DNA from: a virus
Strand: one strand, 5' to 3'
DNA: 64,000 bases
Virus record (IMG/VR): IMGVR_UViG_3300042484_001031
Span: 62,001-126,000 of that record
A program made the translations under genes and the position numbers. How positions within the stretch are numbered: the stretch's first letter is position 1; every line of letters begins with the position of its first letter. Positions 9,186-19,003 of this stretch are shown piece by piece. The notes below the pieces were generated by a model, which had not been told where the DNA came from, made no database searches, and saw only the letters and a list, made by a program, of their open reading frames with translations.

Positions 9186-11213
9186 TTACTTTGCATATTG
9201 TATAATCATCAGATTATATTTGGTTAAATTAGTAGAATCCGGAGTCACTACCAATTGTATCGTATCAGGCGATCCTGCCTGATAATTCACTGAAAAACTT
9301 CCCACACCACCATTGATGTAGAGTCCTGAATACTCATTAAATACCACCTCAGTTCCTAGAACTGCGGCAGCTATTTTTGCTGTTTGTCTGGTGTTACCTG
9401 CTACATCTGTGGAAATAATAGTAAAATCTATAGCTGATAAGTTGGCCAATGATGTTGACCACAATAATTGATTAGGTGTCGTAGCGGCTGTAGTAGCAAA
9501 ATAAACAGTTGATTGATAAAATTCATTATCTCCTACACCCATTCTGAACGTATTTGCTATAACATTATTGGCAATAGACGTATTGCCCAAATTAGCATTA
9601 GCTGATGTAATATTACCAGATGCATTAAGCGTTACTGTAGATATTAAATTAGCCCCGGTAATATCACCGCTAGGGCCAGTGGTAGATAAATTACCAAATA
9701 TGCCATTATTACCGGTAATATTACCTGTAGCATTAAATGTAGTAACATTTGCTGTACCAACTACAGTTAGTAAACTTGTAGTTTTATCAAATGTAAAGTT
9801 AGCACTTCCACCAAATTCATTAATGTCGTTGAATTGAATCTGTGTATTGCTACCGCCGGGCGTGCCACCAAAATCCCAAGCTGAACCATTTGCGTATAGT
9901 AAATTATTAGTACGTACATTACCCACAGTTGCAGTATTAATTACAGATAAATTGCTTGATACATCTACAAAATTAGCGGTTGCTAAGTTACCTAAATTAG
10001 CATTATTAAACTGCGAATTACCTACAACAGTTAATAAATTAGTTGTTTGGTTAAATGTAAAGTTGGCACTAGCACCAAAGTTAGTATTGCCGTCATTAAA
10101 TTGAATCTGCGTATTAGATCCTGCAGCCTCTTGTAAATCCCAAGGTTGACCATTTGCATATAATATATTGTTAGTACGTAAATTACCTACATTTGCTGTA
10201 TCAGCTACAAAAAGATTACCTGATATATTTCCAGAATTTGCAGTAACTGTGTTAGATGATACATTAGACGTAATATTAGTAGCAGTTAAATTACCTGTAA
10301 CAGTTAAATAACCAGATACGTTTGTTCCGGTACCTGTAACAACTAGTGTTGTATTGCCGGTAGCAGTAATATTAACATTACCATTAGCAATTGGAATGTT
10401 TACGTTACTATTACCGTTTGCTACCCCTGAACTATTTAAGTTTGCTAAATATCCACCGTCACCAATAAAGAAAGCACCAGTGTTGGCAACAATATTTCCA
10501 CTAGCTGTTAGTGAGGTTGTTACGTGTATATTTCCAGAACCATTTGGAGTAAGAAATATATTACTGTTAGCAGTAATAGTACTGATAGTAGTATCAGTAA
10601 AGTTTAGATTACCAATATTAGTATTACCACTGATATTACCACTGGGTTGATTAGTTACACCAATCAAGCCTACATACTGATAACCTACAACATAAACACT
10701 TTTACCTGTAATAGGGCTGGCAATCTGAGTTGGTACATTTGCACCGTTGAAGTTTAATACACCAGATTGATAATCAAAGAACCATGTATCATCTCTTCCA
10801 GAACCAGCTTGGAATAATTTAGTACCTGATGTTTGTGGATTAGTTACACCAGTGTTGGCTACATATACTTGTACAAGATAGTTGTCGCCAAATTGAGTTG
10901 GTACCCAATTAATTTCGTTTGTCTTCCACGTTTGATTGTCAGGGGCGGTTAAGTCTTCAGTACATTCTACGCTAGGGCTAAAACTCCCTACACCATCTTT
11001 ATAAACTTTAATAATACTAGTTGTTGTGGCAGGCGGATTTCCTGTAATCTGGTCACTCTCCATCCAAACAAGATCGCCACGATATAGTAATGGGCTAGGG
11101 ATACTTTCATTGAAAGCTTCTTTAACTGTTGCTTCTGCAGTTTTGGTTACAGCGTAACCAACTTTTTTCCACAGATAGTCAATCTTTTGTGATTCGTTAA
11201 ACGTTGCGGCCAT
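9186..11213 (-). CDS. Virion structural protein with unique N-terminal domain and GN-repeat stalk (675 aa)
   Basis: The first 190 residues are not GN-repeat: MAATFNESQKIDYLWKKVGY and later NEINWVPTQFGDNYLVQVYV, SGRDDTWFFDYQSGVLNF. This looks like a folded attachment domain. From about residue 190 the protein turns into the GN cassettes shared with its neighbours, including YANGQPWDLQEAAGSNTQIQF and YANGSAWDFGGTPGGSNTQIQF. The last 100 residues (IDFTIISTDVAGNTRQTAKIAAAVLGTEVVFNEYSGL) form the terminal beta-type domain, a divergent relative of the ends of the downstream genes. The ATG overlaps the stop of the 11213-17545 gene (TAATG), so translation is probably coupled. Plausibly a fibre hinge or adaptor; function inferred. 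Confidence 0.8.
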   Translation of the reverse strand: MAATFNESQKIDYLWKKVGYAVTKTAEATVKEAFNESIPSPLLYRGDLVWMESDQITGNPPATTTSIIKVYKDGVGSFSPSVECTEDLTAPDNQTWKTNEINWVPTQFGDNYLVQVYVANTGVTNPQTSGTKLFQAGSGRDDTWFFDYQSGVLNFNGANVPTQIASPITGKSVYVVGYQYVGLIGVTNQPSGNISGNTNIGNLNFTDTTISTITANSNIFLTPNGSGNIHVTTSLTASGNIVANTGAFFIGDGGYLANLNSSGVANGNSNVNIPIANGNVNITATGNTTLVVTGTGTNVSGYLTVTGNLTATNITSNVSSNTVTANSGNISGNLFVADTANVGNLRTNNILYANGQPWDLQEAAGSNTQIQFNDGNTNFGASANFTFNQTTNLLTVVGNSQFNNANLGNLATANFVDVSSNLSVINTATVGNVRTNNLLYANGSAWDFGGTPGGSNTQIQFNDINEFGGSANFTFDKTTSLLTVVGTANVTTFNATGNITGNNGIFGNLSTTGPSGDITGANLISTVTLNASGNITSANANLGNTSIANNVIANTFRMGVGDNEFYQSTVYFATTAATTPNQLLWSTSLANLSAIDFTIISTDVAGNTRQTAKIAAAVLGTEVVFNEYSGLYINGGVGSFSVNYQAGSPDTIQLVVTPDSTNLTKYNLMIIQYAK

Positions 11214-14200
11214 TACGTTGCTACTCCTATCTGTAAATCAGTTATAGTTTGACCGGCTGCCAACGCAATTCTAATTAAAATATTATTACCAAAACTATTA
11301 GCTTGATTCTGTGACCCAAGCGTCATAGTATATCTTACATTTGTTATCTGTGTATTCAATGGTATAACATCTGATCCAGTTAACGCACATCCGTTAGTAC
11401 CAGCTGGGTTTCCACCTGTAGCACTATTACCCGGTACTCCCGCACCGTTATATTGTTCATATCCAGTTAACCATCCGTTAATAGTACTAGTGGGTCCTGG
11501 GAATCCCGGAGTAGGTGATGCGAATCCACCCTTGTCAATTGTTGTGCCAGGTGCCGCTACCCATAAGCCTGATATACCAGTTGACCCTGTAGTTAATATA
11601 ATATCAAAATTAGCTAAACTAGTTCTTACAAATGCAAAAGTAAAATACTGTAACCCTGATCGTCCTGTAGCTAAGTCAGGTCCAATTGGTAAATACCCAG
11701 TAGATAAATCTACAGCATAATGTTTTAACACACCGTATCTAACAACTGCTTCTGGTGTACCTGCAATAGTTTGAGCACCTGACCATACATTGCTAGTATA
11801 ATAATTTGTATTATTACTAAAGACTGGTGTATTACCTGCTGTACTCATTACTATACGAATAGCAGGTTGTGTATTACTTGCTACATTAGCAGGTATATTT
11901 GCTTCATTAAATCCAGAGTTGGCGCCAGCATACATTTGTATTTTAGTAGGCAGTTGAATTGTTGTGCTAGTACCAACAACGTTGAATATATTTGCCGCTA
12001 ATGTTGATACTCCGTTAACTGCACCGTTAACTAATACGTTGAGATTACCCATTGAATAGTTAGTTGATATACCTATGTTAGCTTTAACATTTGATCCAGT
12101 CAACATAGAGTTAGCACTATTATCAATCTGTGCTAATGTTTTAGTTTGTGTAGATATAACTGATCCAGAACCTTCATATGATGTACCAGATGCTACCGTG
12201 AATGGGTCAGCACTACGGAATGTTTGTCCTGTAAAGTTTTGTAATTCTAAATTAGCGACTGTAATTGCAGGAGATCCAGTAGCACTATAATATGGAATAC
12301 CTGAAATGTATCTAAATGTTCCTGAAGTAGCAGTAACCATCGCTGTATTCGTAGTAACTAAGGTTGGTGCAGAATTTAAGTTGTCTTTTACCATTCCAAT
12401 AGTATTAGTATTACCTGTAGTTGAATGACGTAATTGGAAATCATTGTAACCATTACCTAAACTAGCTAGTGTATTGCTAATCGTAGCAGAGAATACTTTG
12501 TAGAATCCTGTAGGAACAGCGGTATTTGCTACATGTAAATCTCTGTCGGCTGATACTACTAATGAACTGTATGTTCCAACAGCATTTCCACTAGTACTGA
12601 ATGAAGTGTTGCCGGCTTCTGCATTATTTACATAGGCAGTTAATGTACCGGTAAGTGCTGTATTTGCATTTGTTACTTGTGTGCTGGTTGATACTGGTGT
12701 AGTTGTAGCTATACGGGTAACTGCTGTACCATTAGCTAATATATTTCCGCCAGTATTATCAGCCGCTCCTGCCGCTAATAATGGGCTAGTACCTTGACTA
12801 GCTGTAGCGATAGTAACATTAGTGAAACTACTTAGATTAGAAGGAGCTGTTGGATTAGCTAAAATAGTAATATAATTTGTTTTTGTATTTGTATTACTTT
12901 GTAACGTGGTGCCTGGAGTACCGTTTGCTTGTAATGCAACTGTTTTACCACCAATAGTAGGTGATCCATAATCGTTAAGATATGAGTGTGTAATATTAGC
13001 ACGACTTGTTACACCACTGTTACTTGTAGTGTCACCCCATGACCAATTAAACACATTACCAGTAAAGTTAACGTTAGGTGATGTATCATTACTGAAGTTA
13101 AACAAGCTTCTATCACGACCTAAATAGTCAGTAAACAAGTAACCAACTTGAGCATTAGAAGTATATCCTGTAGCGTCAGTTTGAGTATTAGCGGTTCCTG
13201 TAAAGTTAGCTCTAACTTCTGGTTCAACTGTAATTGTAATATTACTAGATATGAACGGGCTAGTACTAAATCCTGTATACAATGAAAGATTTGCTACATA
13301 ACTTACTGTGGTAGCCGCATTCTGTTGTACTGAACTTAACGCAAATGCATGAGTAATATTAGCCGCTCCTGGGTTACCAGCAAGTCCAGTTTGAATATTA
13401 ATGTTACTATTAGCTGTACCATCTCCCCAACGGAAGTTATATAATTGTTGTGCACCAAAACTAGCAGTATTACCTGGACTGCCAGGAGTATCATTTCTGA
13501 AACTAATTACACCACCTGAGGTAGCAAGATAGTTAATAGTTGAAGTAGAATTAGCTGTAAATGCCGGGCTTTGCGGAGAATATACTTTAACATTAGTATT
13601 CGCTGTTGTAACACTATACGGAGGCGCATTACCTGCTGTCTGGTTTGTACCAGTTAAATTAATTCCATATATAGAATCAACATTGGCAGAATTAATGTAT
13701 TGATGAGAATCAGTTGTCCATGAATTACCAGGATTAACAGCAGTATTGCCATCACCATAATTAATTGTAAATGATGTAGCATACAAACTTGTATTAGTTA
13801 ATGTAACATTACTACCAGTATCTAAACTAGTTGGACTAGCTGTAAATGATGGTATTGGTAATGGTGTGAACAGTGTTATGAAATTAGTATTAATTGAAGT
13901 AGCGGTTGAGCCTTTTGCTCCATTGGCTGCATTACCTCCATATGTACCATTTACATTGAATGCTGTAAATGTAACTGTAAATTGTCCACCTAATACATTA
14001 CTATATGTTTTTGTAGGATTACGTAAAGTGCTAGTTGTGCCGTCACCAAAATTCCAAAGATAATTAGTAGGATTGCCAATATAGTTTCCAGTAAATGCCA
14101 CTGATAACGGACTAGGCCCTGATGTTACATTAGCACCAATGTATATATTACCTACAAAAGTATTTCCAGCAATATTTAAACTAACCTGATTCAAATCATC

Positions 14201-17200
14201 TAATCCATCAGTAACATATGTACTAGTAGTCCATCCGTTATACGCAACATTAGTTGTTAAGTCACTATCAGATGGTGTACCTAATGGAATAAGATTACCT
14301 GTAACTCCGGCTATGCTACCACCGCTAATCCAAGACAGGTTACCGGTGCCGTCAGTACCTAATACGTATCCAGTAACTCCTCCAGTAATATGTACATTAG
14401 TAACATTACCCAATGCTACATTAGCTGTGTTTGCAAAATTTATATTACCAGTAGATGTTAAACCAGTTAGATTGCCCACGCTTGTTAAATTACTAGTAGT
14501 AATATTTGAATTTAATGTTGTGCCTGATAAGTTAGCGGCATTAGCAGTAATTGCTACATTACTTGCGGCAGTTAACTGACCTTGTGGATTAACCGTAAAT
14601 GTAGCAACAGCATCGCCGTCACCATATGAACCAGCCGTTACTGCTGTATTAGATATACTAAATTCAGTACCATTTAATGTTAAACCAGTGCCTGCTGTGT
14701 ATGAACCTGCACCAGAGAACTGAACAAATATAATTGGTGTTGTGCCCATTGTAACTGGTGAGTTTGTTGTACAGACCCAACCAGTATCAGCTAATGTTGT
14801 ACCATGCTCAACAAAAGTAAATGCTCCTGGAATTTCACCACTCGGTGAACCGTTGTCAAAATCAGTAGTTCTAGTTAATACAAAAACTGAACTAGCACTT
14901 CCTGGATCAGTAACTAGATAGATACCGTTATAAGGATCATTTGCCCCTGTTTCATTTTTAATTAATACACGACTGTTAATACTTGGATAACCACTATCAA
15001 GTGTTAATTCTCCATTACTAGTTGCAGTAATAGTTGCCCCGACACCGCTTGCTCCGTTATTATATGTATATGCTGGAAGTGCTGTTGTACTAGCATAGGT
15101 TACAGATGCCTTAGGATCTAGGCCTTGTGCAACTAAATCAACATATTGTTTTGTTGCGGCATCTTGATTATTTACAGGTTCAGCAAGACTTGTAATGTTC
15201 CTGTTGTTCATGTTTACATTGGCGCCAAAACTACCTGCACCAGTAGCAATTAAATTAGTTGTTCCTAAATTAGCAACATTAGCATTACCAGTAAAGGTAG
15301 CTGTATTACCCGTTAAATCAAACGCAAAATTAGCATAGTTTGCTTTTACTAAGTTACCTAAATTAGCATTTGCTGAAGTTAAATTGCCACTAAAATTAGC
15401 AATATTACCATTGACTTCATATGCAACGTTTACATAATTAGCTATTGCCAAGTTACCTAGATTAGCATTTAATGAAGTTAAATTACCAATAAAGGTAGCA
15501 GTATTGCCTTCAAGGTGATAAGAGACATTTACATAATTTGCTGTTGCTAGATTACCTAAATTAGCGTTACCTGAGGTAAGATTAGCAGTAATATTTGCAT
15601 TACCGTTTACTAGTATTCCAGTAGATGAAATAACAACTACATTACTAACAGTGTCTGAACTTATATTAATATTTGCATTTGCATCTACTATAATGCTACT
15701 ACTACCATTTACGATACTAGCTGTATTAGAATTACCTGTACCTATTACAGTAAACGTACCACCTAATGGGTTTGTTAATGTAATTCCGTTTGACCCTGAC
15801 GTAATAGTAGATCCGTTTAGGTCAATTGTATTACCTGATATATATAAATCATTCCAACGTTGTGTTGGACTACCTAAATTGTATGTTAGATTAGAACTTG
15901 GTACTAAATTTCCAGCAACAGTTAAATTAGATTCTGTTACAGTTAATGTTGTGCTACCATTAGCAGTAAGAGTTATATTACCGTTTACTAACGGAATTTC
16001 TACATAACTATTACCATTGGCAAATCTACCTATAAAATTACTAGCAGTTACATTGCCAGTTGCAGTAATATTTCCGCCAATTATAACAACATTAGATACT
16101 AGATTACCTATAGTTAAATCTGTTAAATTACCTACGCTAGTAATGTTTGATTGATTACTTGCGGTAACATAACCAGAGAAAGATGAATAGTTTGCATTTG
16201 CTACATCTCCGGTAACATTAGCACCTTGGATATTACTTAAATTGTTTCCTGATCCAATAAAGAAATTTGCAGTTACTGCATTACCTAAATTAGCATTTAA
16301 CGAAATTAAATTACCACTGAAGTTAGCTATATTACCATTTAGATCATATACAACATTTACATAATTAGCGGTAGCTAAATTACCTAAATTAGCATTATTA
16401 AATTGTGTATTTCCTAATACTGTTAATAAATTAGTAGTATTATTGAATGTTAGATTAGCACTGGCACCAAATTCACTATTATCATTAAATTGAAGTTGTG
16501 TGTTATTTCCGGCTGGGTTTCCACCTAAATCCCAAGGACTACCATTTGAATATAATAAATTATCTGTACGTAAATTACCTACGTTTGCTGTATCAGTTAC
16601 AAACAAATTGCTTGAAACGTTTACAAAGTTTGCTGTTAGTAGATTACCTAAATTAGCATTACCCGAAGTGATATTACCATCAACTGTTAAACTTGTTAAG
16701 TTGCCAACACTTGTAATATTAGGTTGAGCATTTGTATATACTGTACCTGCAACTAATGCATTGGCTGCTTGACCGGTAACATTGGCTCCATTAATTGATG
16801 ATAATCCAGAACCGTTTCCTGTAATATTAGTAACAGATAGTGTATTAGTATTGTAATCAAATGTAAAGTTTGCGCTAGCACTAAATGCGTTATTATTATT
16901 AAATTGAACTTGTGTATTACTACCAGCCGCATTAGTTGTGAATACGTAGGGTGTACCATTTGCATATAAAATACTATCTGTTTTAAGAGTACCTGTAGTA
17001 GTATTACCCTGAACGGTTATTCCCTCAGTAGTGATAATAGCTACATTAGATGTGCCATTTACACTGGCTGTAATATTACCACCAACTGTTGCAATATCTA
17101 CATTACTATTACCATTACTAATGGCTGATCCGGTACCAGGAGGTGACCATTGAATTACGCCATTACCGTCTGTAGTTAATAAATATCCAGAACTACCACC

Positions 17201-17545
17201 TGTAATTGTTATGTTAGATACTGGTCCTAAATTACTTAACCTAGTAACGTTTATGCTTGGAACTGTAAGTAGATTAGTTGCAGCCTCAAATGTTAAATTT
17301 GCACTACCGTCAAACTGTCCATTACTATTATATTGTAAGCTATTATTAGGACCAAATGGGTTTCCACCTGCATTAAAAGGTCTTCCATTGGCATAATAAT
17401 AATTAGCGGCATATACACTATGTACAGCCACGTTACCATTGGCATTTAATACGTTAGTAATTATATTGCCATTGGCATCAATTACTGGTACAGGTGGTAT
17501 ACCTACTGAGTATCCACCGAACGAATTAAAGTTATCTACTGCCAT
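11213..17545 (-). CDS. Very large fibre protein with GN stalk, PKD-like domains and distal receptor-type domain (2110 aa)
   Basis: Starts MAVDNFNSFGGYSVGIP. Residues 1 to about 770 are GN-repeat cassettes. NITSLAEPVNNQDAATKQYVD lies near residue 780, followed by the conserved PKASVTYAST to IIFVQFSGAGSY stretch. Four PKD-type motifs follow: WNFGDGT near 1163, INYGDGN near 1263, FRWGDGT near 1372 and WSWGDTT near 1501, each with the surrounding Ig-like sequence. Residues 1540-2110 are non-repetitive and end in a domain with FTFAFVRTSLANFDIIL, GISGLWVAAPG and LTGYEQYNGAGVPG, which I take to be a distal tip or receptor-binding part. A late box lies at 17573-17580, with CAGGATAC before the ATG. 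It is the longest fibre gene of the cluster and probably the main long fibre; that ranking is inference. Confidence 0.82.
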   Translation of the reverse strand: MAVDNFNSFGGYSVGIPPVPVIDANGNIITNVLNANGNVAVHSVYAANYYYANGRPFNAGGNPFGPNNSLQYNSNGQFDGSANLTFEAATNLLTVPSINVTRLSNLGPVSNITITGGSSGYLLTTDGNGVIQWSPPGTGSAISNGNSNVDIATVGGNITASVNGTSNVAIITTEGITVQGNTTTGTLKTDSILYANGTPYVFTTNAAGSNTQVQFNNNNAFSASANFTFDYNTNTLSVTNITGNGSGLSSINGANVTGQAANALVAGTVYTNAQPNITSVGNLTSLTVDGNITSGNANLGNLLTANFVNVSSNLFVTDTANVGNLRTDNLLYSNGSPWDLGGNPAGNNTQLQFNDNSEFGASANLTFNNTTNLLTVLGNTQFNNANLGNLATANYVNVVYDLNGNIANFSGNLISLNANLGNAVTANFFIGSGNNLSNIQGANVTGDVANANYSSFSGYVTASNQSNITSVGNLTDLTIGNLVSNVVIIGGNITATGNVTASNFIGRFANGNSYVEIPLVNGNITLTANGSTTLTVTESNLTVAGNLVPSSNLTYNLGSPTQRWNDLYISGNTIDLNGSTITSGSNGITLTNPLGGTFTVIGTGNSNTASIVNGSSSIIVDANANINISSDTVSNVVVISSTGILVNGNANITANLTSGNANLGNLATANYVNVSYHLEGNTATFIGNLTSLNANLGNLAIANYVNVAYEVNGNIANFSGNLTSANANLGNLVKANYANFAFDLTGNTATFTGNANVANLGTTNLIATGAGSFGANVNMNNRNITSLAEPVNNQDAATKQYVDLVAQGLDPKASVTYASTTALPAYTYNNGASGVGATITATSNGELTLDSGYPSINSRVLIKNETGANDPYNGIYLVTDPGSASSVFVLTRTTDFDNGSPSGEIPGAFTFVEHGTTLADTGWVCTTNSPVTMGTTPIIFVQFSGAGSYTAGTGLTLNGTEFSISNTAVTAGSYGDGDAVATFTVNPQGQLTAASNVAITANAANLSGTTLNSNITTSNLTSVGNLTGLTSTGNINFANTANVALGNVTNVHITGGVTGYVLGTDGTGNLSWISGGSIAGVTGNLIPLGTPSDSDLTTNVAYNGWTTSTYVTDGLDDLNQVSLNIAGNTFVGNIYIGANVTSGPSPLSVAFTGNYIGNPTNYLWNFGDGTTSTLRNPTKTYSNVLGGQFTVTFTAFNVNGTYGGNAANGAKGSTATSINTNFITLFTPLPIPSFTASPTSLDTGSNVTLTNTSLYATSFTINYGDGNTAVNPGNSWTTDSHQYINSANVDSIYGINLTGTNQTAGNAPPYSVTTANTNVKVYSPQSPAFTANSTSTINYLATSGGVISFRNDTPGSPGNTASFGAQQLYNFRWGDGTANSNINIQTGLAGNPGAANITHAFALSSVQQNAATTVSYVANLSLYTGFSTSPFISSNITITVEPEVRANFTGTANTQTDATGYTSNAQVGYLFTDYLGRDRSLFNFSNDTSPNVNFTGNVFNWSWGDTTSNSGVTSRANITHSYLNDYGSPTIGGKTVALQANGTPGTTLQSNTNTKTNYITILANPTAPSNLSSFTNVTIATASQGTSPLLAAGAADNTGGNILANGTAVTRIATTTPVSTSTQVTNANTALTGTLTAYVNNAEAGNTSFSTSGNAVGTYSSLVVSADRDLHVANTAVPTGFYKVFSATISNTLASLGNGYNDFQLRHSTTGNTNTIGMVKDNLNSAPTLVTTNTAMVTATSGTFRYISGIPYYSATGSPAITVANLELQNFTGQTFRSADPFTVASGTSYEGSGSVISTQTKTLAQIDNSANSMLTGSNVKANIGISTNYSMGNLNVLVNGAVNGVSTLAANIFNVVGTSTTIQLPTKIQMYAGANSGFNEANIPANVASNTQPAIRIVMSTAGNTPVFSNNTNYYTSNVWSGAQTIAGTPEAVVRYGVLKHYAVDLSTGYLPIGPDLATGRSGLQYFTFAFVRTSLANFDIILTTGSTGISGLWVAAPGTTIDKGGFASPTPGFPGPTSTINGWLTGYEQYNGAGVPGNSATGGNPAGTNGCALTGSDVIPLNTQITNVRYTMTLGSQNQANSFGNNILIRIALAAGQTITDLQIGVAT

Positions 17546-17572
17546 CTAGTATCCTGAATAATAGTTATTATA

Positions 17573-17580
17573 TATTTATC
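17573..17580 (-). promoter_or_regulatory. Late promoter box GATAAATA for the large fibre gene
   Basis: The minus strand reads GATAAATATA, 27 nt before the ATG at 17545. It starts the minus-strand fibre operon and is divergent from the box at 17632. Confidence 0.7.
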
Positions 17581-17631
17581 TTTTCCTAGTCAGTAAAAAG
17601 CATGAAAAAAGCACCCTGGAGATCTTTTTCT

Positions 17632-17639
17632 CTAAATAC
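17632..17639 (+). promoter_or_regulatory. Late promoter box CTAAATAC directly before the HNH-like gene
   Basis: CTAAATA ends 4 nt before the ATG at 17643. At usual T4 late spacing the transcript would begin at or next to that ATG, giving a leaderless mRNA. Confidence 0.55.
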
Positions 17640-17642
17640 AAT

Positions 17643-18008
17643 ATGTTAACAAGACAACCATCAAGACCACTATGTGAAAATTGTAAAGTAACATTGGCAA
17701 AGGCTAATGGTATAAGCAAACATGGCTTTAATAAATGGCACAAGTATTGTGTTGAATGTAGTAAAGCCGCATACAATCCAAAGCACGGTTATCTATTACA
17801 TAAGAAAAATAAATGTGAGAAGTGTGGTTTTATACCAGAAGATAAATGTCAACTTGATATTGTTTATAAAGATAACAATAAAAAGAATAAAGAAAAAAGT
17901 AACTTGAAAACACTATGTGCCAATTGTAATAGAGTGTACCAAAAAAAATTAAAAGAAAAACAAAAATCTATATTAGATATTACTGTTGACACTGACTATA
18001 CGTTATAG
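17643..18008 (+). CDS. Degenerate HNH-type zinc protein (121 aa)
   Basis: Four CxxC pairs are visible (C11/C14, C36/C39, C58/C61, C92/C95). The stretch CEKCGFIPEDKCQLDIVYKDNN to SNLKTLCANCNRV follows the layout of phage HNH endonucleases. The usual LDxDHxDGN is here LDIVYKDNN, and the final CH of LCxxCH is CN, so the catalytic histidines are missing while the metal-binding cysteines remain. That points to a DNA-binding or inactive relative, not a working nuclease. The C-terminus is basic (KKLKEKQKS). It is the only plus-strand gene in the first 32 kb and overlaps the 3' end of the convergent glycine-rich gene by 6 nt. No Shine-Dalgarno precedes the ATG. Confidence 0.75.
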   Translation: MLTRQPSRPLCENCKVTLAKANGISKHGFNKWHKYCVECSKAAYNPKHGYLLHKKNKCEKCGFIPEDKCQLDIVYKDNNKKNKEKSNLKTLCANCNRVYQKKLKEKQKSILDITVDTDYTL

Positions 18009-18932
18009 ATTACCAGTGTCTGTTGATGGGAACGCTCTGCCCTCTCCCCATATAATTCGTACTGCACCCGGGCCGCCTCTTCCAGCATTAGTATTTTGGG
18101 CGCCACCTTGTCTGCCCCCGGCGCCACCTCCTCCGTAATAACCACCCATTTGATAAGTGGTCTCTGGGTAATTAGCGGCAGTGTAAGCAGGATTTTGACC
18201 TTGTCCATATGGATATCCAGCGCCTCCGCTAGATCCACCGGCGCCTGCAGCACGGCTACCGACTCCCCCTGCTCCATTAGATCCTTGACCATATATACCA
18301 ACACCACCGCCCGGCCCACCTGACAGGACACTGCCGCTAGCTCCACTAGCTCCTCCACCTCCACCTCCACCTGTACCGGCGGCGCCGTTAACGGCTGCAC
18401 CACTCAAACCCGTGCCTCCATTACCACCATTACCAGAATATCCACCGGCGCCACCGGCACCTGGAAAATAATTTGTGGTGCCACCACTTCCGCCATTACC
18501 GCCTCCGTCGCCAGTATAGCCACCACCACCTCCACCTCCGCCAAAATTTGGAGTTGCTCCTCCTCCACCAGCGCCTAAAACTAAACTAGAATTATTAAAC
18601 CAACTTGATTCGCCACCACCACCATTATAGTTTCCACCACTAAAGAACCCACCTCTTCCACCATTTCCAACTACAACAGTATAGCTTACACCCGGAGTTA
18701 CTGCAATATTGTTTTTCCAACCTAGACCGCCACCTCCACCACCCGGCGCCCAATCAACTGTAGTATTTGCTAACGCTCCGCCACCCCCGCCACCTACTGC
18801 TACTGCACAAACTGATGTTACATTAGGTGGACATACCCATGAATATGTCCCGACTGCAATAAATTCGGTCTGCGCAGGAGCTGTATATGTAACTGTTAAT
18901 CCAGCTGGTAAAGTTATACCACTAATTATCAT
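18003..18932 (-). CDS. Glycine-rich tail-fibre adhesin (309 aa)
   Basis: Residues about 45-270 are dominated by runs of glycine (for example VGGGGGG, GGGGGGGYTGDGGGNGG, GPGGGVGIYGQG), the pattern expected of a polyglycine-helix sandwich as in gp38-type adhesins. The protein ends GRGGPGAVRIIWGEGRAFPSTDTGNL, an ending I associate with phage glycine-rich tip proteins. The N-terminus (MIISGITLPAGLTVTYTAP) would be the attachment part. Its ATG overlaps the stop of a 14-codon mini-ORF (TAATG), so translation is likely coupled. Expected to sit at a fibre tip and contact the host surface through loops between glycine helices. The fold assignment is inference from composition. Confidence 0.78.
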   Translation of the reverse strand: MIISGITLPAGLTVTYTAPAQTEFIAVGTYSWVCPPNVTSVCAVAVGGGGGGALANTTVDWAPGGGGGGLGWKNNIAVTPGVSYTVVVGNGGRGGFFSGGNYNGGGGESSWFNNSSLVLGAGGGGATPNFGGGGGGGGYTGDGGGNGGSGGTTNYFPGAGGAGGYSGNGGNGGTGLSGAAVNGAAGTGGGGGGGASGASGSVLSGGPGGGVGIYGQGSNGAGGVGSRAAGAGGSSGGAGYPYGQGQNPAYTAANYPETTYQMGGYYGGGGAGGRQGGAQNTNAGRGGPGAVRIIWGEGRAFPSTDTGNL

Positions 18933-18976
18933 TATAAGTTACCAGTATTAGTTGATACTTCAAATACTATTGGCAT
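18932..18976 (-). CDS. 14-codon mini-ORF, probable fusion scar (MPIVFEVSTNTGNL)
   Basis: It has the same ribosome-binding leader as the three repeat-array genes upstream (AAGGAATAACAATT before ATG) and the same first six residues (MPIVFE). It then ends STNTGNL, nearly the ending of the glycine-rich protein (STDTGNL); 19 of the last 24 bases, including the stop codon, match. The stop overlaps the next ATG. It therefore looks like the front of a repeat-array gene joined to the back of a glycine-rich gene with everything between deleted. It may now act only as a coupling leader. Confidence 0.55.
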   Translation of the reverse strand: MPIVFEVSTNTGNL

Positions 18977-19003
18977 AATTGTTATTCCTTAAAAAATTGT
19001 TGC

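Noticed and set aside
17996-18403. Minus-strand 135-codon frame overlapping the glycine-rich gene
   Set aside because: It is an out-of-frame reading of GGN codons (V/E/L-rich); the glycine-rich frame is longer, starts correctly and has the expected ending.
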